Below, in pieces: positions 1-6,296 of a stretch of 7,453 nt of DNA; the stretch's first letter is position 1, and every line of letters begins with the position of its first letter. The translations under genes and the position numbers were made by a program. The stretch spans positions 1-7,453 of the forward strand of contig JAEYSS010000194.1 in the NCBI GenBank assembly GCA_023434425.1. The letters are read 5' to 3'. The notes below the pieces were generated by a model. The model had not been told where the DNA came from. It saw only the letters and a list, made by a program, of their open reading frames with translations, and did no database searches. The stretch is from Pseudomonadota bacterium. Lineage in GTDB: Bacteria > Pseudomonadota > Alphaproteobacteria > Ferrovibrionales > Ferrovibrionaceae.

Positions 1-482
1 ACGCGATGCAGGCTGGTGGAGGGATACAGCACCATGTCGCCCGCCGGCAGCCTGGCCCGATGTTCGCCGTAGGTGTCTTCGACGATCAGCTCGCCGCCGT
101 CATATTCATCCGGTTCGGCCAGGAACAAAGTGCAGGACAGATCGGTGCGGATGCGGAAATCGCTGCCGGCAAACGGCCGGATCGCATTGTCGACATGGGT
201 GCCGAAGGCCTGGCCGCCGGCATAACGGTTGAACAGCGGCGGGAACACTTTCAGGGGCAGCGCCGCCGAGATGAACAGCGCGCTGCGTTCGAGGGCATCG
301 AGTACCAGATCGCCGAGCTGACGGGTTTCCGGCGCCGTTTCTGGTAGTTGCATGTTGTTCTTTGTGAGCGCCGACTGATGTCCGGACGTGGCGTTGCCGT
401 CGATCCAACCGGCGGCATCCATGACCTGCCGGCATTGCGCCACCTGCTGTTTGCTCAGCACGTCGGGTATATGCAGCATCAT
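1..482 (-). CDS. piuC: PKHD-type Fe(II)/2-oxoglutarate-dependent hydroxylase, PiuC/YbiX family (C-terminus outside window)
   Basis: I translated this reading frame by hand. It gives about 160 residues beginning MMLHIPDVLSKQQ, with family hallmarks AGWIDGNATSGHQS near residues 26-39 and KNNMQLPE near 42-49. The iron-binding triad of the double-stranded beta-helix fold is visible: H96 and D98 in HVDNAIRPFAGSDFRIRTDL, and a third histidine, H159, in YPSTSLHRV close to the window edge. The 2-oxoglutarate-binding arginine and the last 60-70 residues should lie beyond position 1, since family members are about 225 residues long. The start at 482 is preceded by AGAGGA with an 8-base spacer; the adjacent ATG at 479 is the alternative. 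It lies downstream of the TonB-dependent receptor on the same strand, as in piuA-piuC and fiu-ybiX. The substrate of this family is not firmly established; a role in iron-siderophore use or drug susceptibility is inferred from such neighbourhoods. Family assignment is secure; the symbol is by homology. Confidence 0.93.
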   Translation of the reverse strand, partial: MMLHIPDVLSKQQVAQCRQVMDAAGWIDGNATSGHQSALTKNNMQLPETAPETRQLGDLVLDALERSALFISAALPLKVFPPLFNRYAGGQAFGTHVDNAIRPFAGSDFRIRTDLSCTLFLAEPDEYDGGELIVEDTYGEHRARLPAGDMVLYPSTSLHR

Positions 483-505
483 GGCGGGCTTCCTCTGGTA
501 GGACC

Positions 506-525
506 ATTTCCGTGGAGACGGAAAT
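506..525. repeat. Perfect 8-bp inverted repeat (hairpin) between receptor and piuC
   Basis: ATTTCCGT (506-513) and ACGGAAAT (518-525) pair perfectly around the 4-base loop GGAG. In the receptor-piuC transcript this hairpin would sit just upstream of the piuC ribosome-binding site and directly after the stronger GC-rich hairpin at 527-553. Possible roles are attenuation, RNA processing or stabilisation; none can be decided from the sequence. Confidence 0.5.
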
Positions 526-526
526 A

Positions 527-553
527 CCCCGCCCGTGTTTCGCACGAGCGGGG
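527..553 (-). terminator. Strong GC-rich hairpin after the receptor gene; possible partial terminator
   Basis: CCCCGCCCGTG (527-537) faces CACGAGCGGGG (543-553) across a 5-base loop. Read as minus-strand RNA, all 11 positions pair with a single G-U wobble, whereas plus-strand RNA has a C-A mismatch, so the structure favours the direction of the receptor transcript. It lies 33 bases after the receptor stop codon. The bases that follow on the minus strand are TATTTCCG rather than a run of T, so it is not a canonical intrinsic terminator. It may reduce readthrough into piuC or protect the receptor mRNA end. A smaller 5-bp hairpin (CGCGC 554-558, GCGCG 565-569) abuts it. Confidence 0.4.
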
Positions 554-585
554 CGCGCTTTCCTGCGCGGTTTTCTAAGCGATAC

Positions 586-2769
586 TCAGAACTTGAAATT
601 CGTGGTCAGCAGCGCCACCCGCCCGGGAGCGACCGGTGCGAACTGGCCATTATGCGTGGAATCGTAAATCGTCTCGTCGAGAAGGTTCTGCACATTCAGC
701 TGAACATTCACGCTGGGGGAGATCTCGTAACTGGCCATGGCGTCGAAGCGCCAGTAGCTCGGCAACTGATAGGTATTCGCCGCATTGGCAAACCGTTCCG
801 CCATCCAGATCGCACCGGCGCCGACCGTCCAGTCGCCGGTCAGGTCATAGGTGGTCCACAGACTCACGTTATGCGGCGCGATGCTGGGGAATTTGTTGCC
901 GTCGTTGGTGGCCGTCGGGCCGTCATCGACCAGTTCGGCTTTCAGGAAGGTATAGCCGCCAAACACTTTCCAGGCCGACGTGAGATTGCCGGACAGGCCG
1001 ACCTCGAAACCGTCGACACGCTGCTCGCCGATATTGGTGGTGACGCCACCATCGGTAACGCGGGCATTGGTTTTCTCGATGCGGAAGATGGCGCCGGTCA
1101 GCGACAGCTTGTTGTCCAGCACATCCCATTTGGTGCCGAGCTCGTAACTGACATTCTCTTCCGGCTCCAGATCGCGGTTGGTGACGCTCAGGTTGGCATC
1201 GGTGCCGCCCTGCCCGGCGCCGAAGCCGGGTGGCGTCGACGACGTGGAATAGGACACATAGATGCTGCCGTTCGGCGCCGGCTTGTAGACGAGGCCGGCC
1301 TGGTAGTTCAGGAAATCGGAGTCGCTTTCCAGCGCGCTGGTGCCGGTGGTGGCCTGGCTGTTGTAGCGGTCGTAACGCAGGCCGAGATTGAGCAGCCACT
1401 GCTTGGTCAGCTCGATCGTATCCAGCACATAGACGGCCTGGGTGTCGGTGCGGGTATGCGCGAAGGAACCGCTCGGATTGATGGTGCCGCTGTAGGAATC
1501 GCCCGGATTCGGGTTATAGAGGCTGACGCCGGTGAGGGTTGCGGGATTCAGCGTATACCCGCGGTTCTTGGTGTATTCGCGGCTCAGTTCGAGGCCGGCG
1601 ACATAGCTGTTCTTCAAACCGCCGATCTCGGTATCGCCGGTCACGTCGGTCACATTGGCGATGCTTGAGGTATCGGCATTGCGGCCACGCGATTCACGGC
1701 TCATCTGGCCGACGAGGATCTGGGCCAGGCTGGCATTCGGCTTGGTGACGACATAGTCGTTTTCCGAATAGCTGTAGCGCGTGGTGTTGCGCAGCGTGGC
1801 GCCGTTATTCAGATCGTGTTCGATCTGGGCGGTCACGCCGTCATAGACCGTCTCCTTGAAGTCGCGACTGGTCAGGCCGTAGAAATTGTCGCGGTCGACC
1901 TCGACCGGCTTCCCGGTGCGCGGATCGAAGGGATGGCCGTAATCCGGGATATCGTCAGTCTGCAGGTGATAGTAGCTGAGCGTCACGCGTGTTGGCTTGT
2001 TGAGGCCGAAGGTAATGGTCGGCGCAAGGCCGAAGCGCTGAACTTCCACATCGTCACGGCCCGCGACTTCGCCGTCATGCGCCATCGCGTTGATGCGGAA
2101 GGCGATGTTGTTGTCGATGATGCGGTTGATATCGGCGGTGGCACGCTTGGTCAGGTCGGTGCCCAGCGTGACGCTGCCGGCATTGAAATTCTCGGCCCTG
2201 GCGGTCTTGCTCACCAGGTTGAGGCTGCCGCCGGTGGTGCCGCGACCGCCATAGGCGCTGCTCGGGCCCTTGGTGATCTCGATCTGCTCGAGATTGAAGG
2301 ATTCGCGACCCAGGGCCCCGGTGTCGCGGATGCCGTCGATATAGGTATCGGTCAGCGCATCGAAGCCGCGGATGAACGGGCGGTCGCCGATCGGGTTGCC
2401 GCCCTCGCCGGCGCCCAGGCTGATGCCCGGCGTGGTGCGCAGCACTTCCAGCAGCGTGTCGGCGCCGCGCTGCTGGATCAGTTCCTGCGTGATGACGGTG
2501 ACCGACTTCGGCGTGTCCAGCAGCGGCGCGGTGAATTTCGGCGAGGCCGACTGGTCGATCTTGTAGCCCTCTTCGGCGGGGCGCTGGCCCTCGACCGAGA
2601 TGGCCGGCAGCTGCGCCGGCTGGGATGCCTGCTGAGCGGCGGCCGGCAGGCCGGCGGCCGAAATGGCGACGGCAGAAGCCGCACCTAGCATGCGCGGCGT
2701 CACCCGCCCAAGCCGCAGGCGGCCGATGGTGGATTCTGAAAAGGAGACGGGTTGGCCAGTCACAGCCAT
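586..2769 (-). CDS. TonB-dependent siderophore receptor, Fiu/PiuA-like (catecholate type)
   Basis: This 727-residue outer-membrane receptor binds a ferric siderophore and passes it to the periplasm with energy from TonB-ExbB-ExbD. A basic N-region of about 26 residues precedes a hydrophobic stretch (27-41), with likely cleavage after LPAAA at residue 45. A TonB box, LPAISVEG, lies at 54-61. The plug domain spans about 80-190 and has the typical DTPKSVTVITQELIQQRG, FIRGFD, YIDGIRD and ITKGPSSAYGGRGTTGGSLN motifs. The 22-strand barrel fills the rest; it includes RDLEPEENVSYELGTKWD and NVQNLLDETIYDSTHNGQ and ends in a terminal aromatic (NFKF), as expected for BAM-dependent insertion. There is no N-terminal STN signalling domain, so FecI/FecR-type surface signalling is unlikely. 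GAGGTGA lies 3 bases before the ATG, fixing the start at 2769 despite a possible in-frame M27. The downstream piuC supports the Fiu/PiuA branch; catecholate specificity is inferred. Confidence 0.93.
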   Translation of the reverse strand: MAVTGQPVSFSESTIGRLRLGRVTPRMLGAASAVAISAAGLPAAAQQASQPAQLPAISVEGQRPAEEGYKIDQSASPKFTAPLLDTPKSVTVITQELIQQRGADTLLEVLRTTPGISLGAGEGGNPIGDRPFIRGFDALTDTYIDGIRDTGALGRESFNLEQIEITKGPSSAYGGRGTTGGSLNLVSKTARAENFNAGSVTLGTDLTKRATADINRIIDNNIAFRINAMAHDGEVAGRDDVEVQRFGLAPTITFGLNKPTRVTLSYYHLQTDDIPDYGHPFDPRTGKPVEVDRDNFYGLTSRDFKETVYDGVTAQIEHDLNNGATLRNTTRYSYSENDYVVTKPNASLAQILVGQMSRESRGRNADTSSIANVTDVTGDTEIGGLKNSYVAGLELSREYTKNRGYTLNPATLTGVSLYNPNPGDSYSGTINPSGSFAHTRTDTQAVYVLDTIELTKQWLLNLGLRYDRYNSQATTGTSALESDSDFLNYQAGLVYKPAPNGSIYVSYSTSSTPPGFGAGQGGTDANLSVTNRDLEPEENVSYELGTKWDVLDNKLSLTGAIFRIEKTNARVTDGGVTTNIGEQRVDGFEVGLSGNLTSAWKVFGGYTFLKAELVDDGPTATNDGNKFPSIAPHNVSLWTTYDLTGDWTVGAGAIWMAERFANAANTYQLPSYWRFDAMASYEISPSVNVQLNVQNLLDETIYDSTHNGQFAPVAPGRVALLTTNFKF

Positions 2770-2940
2770 GGTTCACCTCGAAAAAGGAGTGGGAACCTGG
2801 CTGGCTTTCCGGACCTGAAGCCCGGACAAGGCTGGCTTGGTTAGCAGGTCGCGCCGGAAATTCCAGTCGCGCCAGTATGTTAGATCGAGGCCAGCGCATC
2901 GGCCGTCTTACCCCGACCGCTCCGGCCGGGGGATGCCCGG

Positions 2941-2967
2941 GAAGCGAAGAAGGCATAGCATCGCTTC
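2941..2967. repeat. 7-bp inverted repeat in the divergent control region
   Basis: GAAGCGA (2941-2947) and TCGCTTC (2961-2967) are perfect complements separated by 13 bases. The element sits immediately beside the TTGCAACT repeat on the receptor side. It could be a hairpin near the 5' end of the receptor mRNA or a binding site for a dimeric regulator. Chance occurrence is not excluded. Confidence 0.35.
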
Positions 2968-2981
2968 AGCTGCCGTTGCAA
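2952..2981 (-). promoter_or_regulatory. Candidate sigma-70-like promoter for the receptor gene
   Basis: On the minus strand TTGCAA (2981-2976) matches four of six bases of the -35 consensus. An 18-base spacer follows, then TATGCC (2957-2952), a weak -10 with three of six matches. It would start transcription near 2945 and leave a leader of roughly 175 bases. Its attraction is that the -35 lies inside the proposed iron operator, so a bound repressor would block polymerase. The -10 is poor, and alternatives are not excluded. Confidence 0.25.
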
Positions 2982-2994
2982 CTCATTTGCAACT
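2976..2994. promoter_or_regulatory. Twofold TTGCAACT repeat, candidate Fur-type iron operator
   Basis: TTGCAACT occurs at 2976-2983 and again at 2987-2994, an exact 8-base repeat with an 11-base period, about one helical turn. Its TTGCAA core is itself palindromic. Read on the minus strand it contains TTGCAAATGA, which resembles a half-site of Fur boxes of the GCAAATGA type found before iron-uptake genes, although the second half does not complete a full 19-bp consensus. It lies in the AT-richer core of the divergent region, where one operator could control both the receptor and the exporter. The repeat itself is certain; its identity as a Fur or other iron-regulator site is inferred. Confidence 0.4.
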
Positions 2995-3000
2995 GAATTT

Positions 3001-3020
3001 CCGGCACCGTGTCCTGCCGG
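3001..3020. repeat. 6-bp inverted repeat in the divergent control region
   Basis: CCGGCA (3001-3006) pairs with TGCCGG (3015-3020) across an 8-base loop. The right arm is also part of the palindrome TGCCGGCA (3015-3022). It is short and GC-rich, so it could be coincidental in this genome. Confidence 0.25.
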
Positions 3021-3023
3021 CAA

Positions 3024-3058
3024 CAGTCACCCTGGGAAAACCTGCGCCCCGGTGACTG
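3024..3058. repeat. 8-bp inverted repeat upstream of the adaptor gene
   Basis: CAGTCACC (3024-3031) and GGTGACTG (3051-3058) are perfect complements separated by 19 bases. The right arm ends 60 bases before the adaptor start codon. Possibilities are a regulator operator or a hairpin in a 5' leader. The arms are less GC-biased than those of the other inverted repeats here, making chance less likely, but I recognise no known riboswitch consensus around them. Confidence 0.4.
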
Positions 3059-3118
3059 CAAAACCCGCAGGAATCAGAAGCGTCTTCCGTTTGAATATGA
3101 AAACAGCCCATAACCCAG

Positions 3119-4282
3119 ATGATGAAACGCACCCCTGTTATTCTGTCCGCTCTCCTCGCCGCGTCCCTGCTGGGCGGCGGCGCCTGGTGGCTGTGGTCGG
3201 CCCGCACCGACACCAAGCCAAGTTTCCGCACCCAGACCGTCACGCTGGGCGATGTGGAAGACACCGTCTCGGCCGTCGGCGTGCTGCAGCCGCTGAATTA
3301 CGTCGATGTCGGCACGCAGGTCTCGGGGCAGCTCCGGACCATCCTGGTCGATTACGGCGCGCGCGTAGAGAAAGGCGCGCTGCTGGCGCAGATCGACCCG
3401 ACGATCTATGAGGCCCGCGTGTCCGCCGACATCGCCAACCTGCAGGCCCTGCGCGCGCAGAAATCCGACAAGCAGGTGCAGCTCGGCCTGGCCGAGCGCC
3501 AGTTCGCGCGGCAGAAGAATCTGCTGGCCGGCCGCGCCACCAGCCAGGATGCCTATGACAGCGCCGAAGCCAGCCGCCGCTCGCTGCAGGCGCAGATCGC
3601 CGTGCTGGACGCGCAGATCCAGCAGGGCGAGTCGACGCTGAAATCCGACCAGGCCAATCTGAGCTACACCAAGATCTATGCGCCGATGACCGGCACGGTG
3701 GTGGATATCACCGCGCGCCAGGGTCAGACCCTGAATGCCAACCAGTCGGCGCCGATCATCCTGCGTATCGCCGATCTCGACACCATGACGGTGAAAACAC
3801 AGGTTTCGGAAGCCGACGTGCCGAAACTGCATATCGGCATGCCCGCCTATTTCACCACGCTGGGCCAGCCCGACAAGCGCCGCGAGGGCAAGCTGCGCCA
3901 GATCCTGCCGACGCCGGAAGTGGTGAACAACGTGGTGCTGTATTCCGCCCTGTTCGATGTCGCCAATCCGGACAATGACCTGCTGACCCAGATGAGCGCG
4001 CAGGTCTTCTTCGTGGTGTCGAAGGCCGAGAATCTGCCGGTGGTGCCGATGGCTGCCCTGCGACCGCTGCCCCAATCTTCGGGACAGCCGGGCAAGACTA
4101 AATACGCGCTGCGCGTGATGGAGAACGGCCAGCCGGCCCGGCGTGTCGTCGAGGTGGCGGCCAGCAACCGTGTCAACGCCGCCATTGCCAGCGGACTCAA
4201 GGCCGGCGAGGACGTTGTGATCGACCTCGCCACTATGCGCTCGCCGCAGGGCGGCGGGCCGTCGCGCACGCCGCGGCTCTGA
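3119..4282 (+). CDS. macA: MacA-type periplasmic adaptor (membrane fusion) subunit
   Basis: This 387-residue adaptor bridges the inner-membrane ABC transporter and the outer-membrane channel. An N-terminal membrane anchor (about residues 7-26) follows MMKRTP. The first half of the lipoyl domain (about 62-93) reads VDVGTQVSGQLRTILVDYGA and is followed by VEKGALLAQID. A long helical hairpin (about 96-180) is rich in Q, A and R. The second lipoyl half begins at APMTGTVVDITARQGQTLNA near 188, and the typical MacA stretch ILRIADLDTMTVKTQVSEAD leads into beta-barrel and membrane-proximal domains. Length fits MacA (about 370) and PvdR (about 390). An in-frame TGA at 3098 leaves only the two adjacent ATGs at 3119 and 3122 as starts, and no clear Shine-Dalgarno precedes them. 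It is the first gene of the exporter operon, 18 bases before macB. The symbol denotes family; by context the function could be PvdR-like. Confidence 0.92.
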   Translation: MMKRTPVILSALLAASLLGGGAWWLWSARTDTKPSFRTQTVTLGDVEDTVSAVGVLQPLNYVDVGTQVSGQLRTILVDYGARVEKGALLAQIDPTIYEARVSADIANLQALRAQKSDKQVQLGLAERQFARQKNLLAGRATSQDAYDSAEASRRSLQAQIAVLDAQIQQGESTLKSDQANLSYTKIYAPMTGTVVDITARQGQTLNANQSAPIILRIADLDTMTVKTQVSEADVPKLHIGMPAYFTTLGQPDKRREGKLRQILPTPEVVNNVVLYSALFDVANPDNDLLTQMSAQVFFVVSKAENLPVVPMAALRPLPQSSGQPGKTKYALRVMENGQPARRVVEVAASNRVNAAIASGLKAGEDVVIDLATMRSPQGGGPSRTPRL

Positions 4283-4300
4283 TCCGGCGAGGCGAAGGCC

Positions 4301-6292
4301 ATGAACCAGATGCTTGCCAGCAGGGATGCAGCGACCAGCGCCAGTCCGGCACCACTGATTTCGCTGCGCGACATCCGCAAGACCTTCTACCGCGGCACGC
4401 TGGCGGTCGATGTGCTGCATGACATCTCGCTGGATATCCAGGCGGGAGAATTCGTTGCCATCATGGGCGCCTCCGGCTCGGGCAAATCGACGCTGATGAA
4501 TCTGATCGGCCTGCTCGACCGGCCGACCGCCGGCAGCTACCGCTTCGACGGTAGCGAAGTGGCCGCGCTGGATGCCGACGGGCGGGCGTTGCTGCGCCGC
4601 GAGGCGTTCGGCTTCATCTTCCAGCAATACAACCTGCTGCCGGCCGTGAGCGCCACCGCCAATGTGGAAATGCCGGCGATCTATGCCGGCCTGCCGCATG
4701 GCGAACGCGTACAGCGCGCCGAGGCCCTGCTGAGCCAGCTCGGCCTGCAGGACCGGCTGGATCACCGGCCGACGCAGCTGTCGGGCGGCCAGCAGCAGCG
4801 CGTGTCCATCGCGCGCGCCCTGATGAATGGCGGCGCCGTGATCCTGGCCGACGAGCCGACCGGCGCGCTGGACAGCAAAAGCGGCGAAGAGGTGATGCGG
4901 CTGCTGCGCGATCTCAACGCCCAGGGTCACACCGTCCTTCTCATCACGCACGACCATGCCGTGGCGGCGCAGGCCAACCGCGTCATCGAGCTGAAGGACG
5001 GCCATATCGTCTCCGACCGCCCGGTCGAACATGCCGGTGCCGTTCCGGCCTCGGCGCCGCCGAAACGCCCGCAGCGCGGCCGCAACACCGGCTTCGCCGC
5101 CTTCGATGTGCTGGAAGCCGGCCGCATGGCGCTGCAGGCTCTGCACAGCAACCTGCTGCGCACGCTGCTCACCCTGCTGGGCATCATCATCGGCGTCGCT
5201 TCGGTGGTGGCGATGCTGGCAATCGGCGACGGCGCCAAGCAATCGGTGCTGGATCGCATCACGGCGATGGGCACCAACCTGCTGCTGGTGCGGCCCGGCG
5301 CGCCGAATATCCGCCAGTCCGGCGGCGTGACCGCGACGTTGACGGCGGACGACGCCGAGGCGATCTCCGCCGAGGTTGCCAATATCCTCGCTGCCGTGCC
5401 GGAATATACCGGCAATGTCACCGTGCGGACCGGCGCGCGCGACTATGTCACCCAGGTGAATGCCACCACCGCGCCCTTCCCCGTGGCTCGCGAATGGCCG
5501 GTGGCGGAAGGCATCTTCTTCTCGGACAGCGACGTGAAATCCTATCTGCCGGTGGCGGTGATCGGGCAGACCGTGGTGAACAACCTGTTCGAGGGCACCG
5601 ACCCCATCGGGCGCTATGTCCTGCTGAACAACATCCCCTTCCAGGTCATAGGCACCATGACGCCGAAAGGCGCCACGCCCTGGGGCGCCGACCAGGACGA
5701 CATCATCTATGTGCCGCTCTCGACCGGCATGCTGCGGCTTTTCGGCCAGCGCTATGTGCGCACCATCACAGTCCAGGTGCAGGACGTGAGCCGGATCAAT
5801 GACACGCAGGAAGAGATACGGCAGCTTCTGATGGCGCGCCATCGTGCCGAGGATTTCCAGATCCGCAACATGGCCTCGATCATCGAAACCGCCATGGAAA
5901 CCCAGAACACCCTCACCATCCTGCTCGGCTCGATTGCCGCGATCTCGCTGCTGGTCGGCGGCATCGGCGTGATGAACATCATGCTGGTGAGCGTGACCGA
6001 ACGCACGCGCGAAATCGGCGTGCGCATGGCGACCGGCGCGCGCCGGCTGAACATCATGCTGCAGTTCAACTCCGAGGCACTGGCGATCTGCACGCTTGGC
6101 GGCCTGATCGGTGTCGCACTCGGCCTCTCCGTCACCTGGCTGTTCGCCTATTTCGGCCGGCCGGTGATCTTCTCGGCGGAACCGGTGCTGCTCGCCTTCT
6201 TCTGCGCCTTCGCCACCGGCCTGCTGTTCGGCTATCTGCCGGCGCGCAAGGCCGCCGATCTCGATCCTGTCGTCGCCCTCGCCGCGGAATAA
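4301..6292 (+). CDS. macB: MacB-type ABC exporter, fused ATPase and permease
   Basis: This 663-residue half-transporter acts as a dimer; ATP hydrolysis in the cytoplasm drives periplasmic conformational changes that push substrate through the outer-membrane channel. The N-terminal ATPase shows Walker A GASGSGKST (56-64), Q-loop Q108-Q109, signature LSGGQ (160-164), Walker B VILADE with catalytic E185, D-loop ALD (189-191) and switch H217. After a linker rich in A and P, the first membrane helix lies near 283-308 (LLRTLLTLLGIIIGVASVVA). A periplasmic domain follows to about 538, then three helices near 540-565, 590-617 and 627-647. VSVTERTREIGVRMATGAR is the FtsX-family hallmark. All catalytic motifs are intact. 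GAGG precedes the ATG with an 8-base spacer. Length and layout match MacB (648) and PvdT. The substrate is unknown: macrolides, peptides, porphyrins and siderophores are all known for the family. Confidence 0.96.
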   Translation: MNQMLASRDAATSASPAPLISLRDIRKTFYRGTLAVDVLHDISLDIQAGEFVAIMGASGSGKSTLMNLIGLLDRPTAGSYRFDGSEVAALDADGRALLRREAFGFIFQQYNLLPAVSATANVEMPAIYAGLPHGERVQRAEALLSQLGLQDRLDHRPTQLSGGQQQRVSIARALMNGGAVILADEPTGALDSKSGEEVMRLLRDLNAQGHTVLLITHDHAVAAQANRVIELKDGHIVSDRPVEHAGAVPASAPPKRPQRGRNTGFAAFDVLEAGRMALQALHSNLLRTLLTLLGIIIGVASVVAMLAIGDGAKQSVLDRITAMGTNLLLVRPGAPNIRQSGGVTATLTADDAEAISAEVANILAAVPEYTGNVTVRTGARDYVTQVNATTAPFPVAREWPVAEGIFFSDSDVKSYLPVAVIGQTVVNNLFEGTDPIGRYVLLNNIPFQVIGTMTPKGATPWGADQDDIIYVPLSTGMLRLFGQRYVRTITVQVQDVSRINDTQEEIRQLLMARHRAEDFQIRNMASIIETAMETQNTLTILLGSIAAISLLVGGIGVMNIMLVSVTERTREIGVRMATGARRLNIMLQFNSEALAICTLGGLIGVALGLSVTWLFAYFGRPVIFSAEPVLLAFFCAFATGLLFGYLPARKAADLDPVVALAAE

Positions 6293-6296
6293 TCCC

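Larger units (their letters stand above)
2770..3118. promoter_or_regulatory. 349-base divergent control region between receptor and efflux operon
   Basis: No convincing protein gene lies here; the open frames crossing it are continuations of shadows of the flanking genes. From left to right it holds the receptor ribosome-binding site (GAGGTGA, 2773-2779); a leader with short direct repeats (GGCTGGCTT at 2799 and 2830, GTCGCGCC at 2848 and 2866); an inverted repeat at 2941-2967; the TTGCAACT double repeat at 2976-2994; and inverted repeats at 3001-3020 and 3024-3058. Both divergent transcripts must start here or within the flanking genes. The stretch 2970-3000 is more AT-rich than its surroundings, which fits a promoter core. 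Confidence 0.6.

Noticed and set aside
106..507. A 133-residue minus-strand frame overlapping piuC
   Set aside because: It is rich in R, H and P and out of frame with the real hydroxylase, whose iron-binding residues and family motifs are visible in the neighbouring frame starting at 482.
535..1668. A 377-residue plus-strand frame opposite the receptor gene
   Set aside because: Shadow of the receptor coding sequence; low-information composition and no family resemblance, while the minus strand encodes a textbook TonB-dependent receptor.
1816..2688. A 290-residue plus-strand frame opposite the receptor N-terminal half
   Set aside because: Same antisense shadow effect; it covers the plug domain, whose motifs are clear on the minus strand.
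2075..2956. A 293-residue minus-strand frame starting in the intergenic region and overlapping the receptor gene
   Set aside because: Out of frame with the receptor, with an R/H/P/A-rich composition; no domain and no good ribosome-binding site.
3001..3060. Possible cobalamin riboswitch, suggested by AACCTGC and GGTGCCGG-like pieces
   Set aside because: The conserved B12-box and the surrounding core elements are not present in the right order on either strand, and the downstream receptor is of the siderophore, not BtuB, type.
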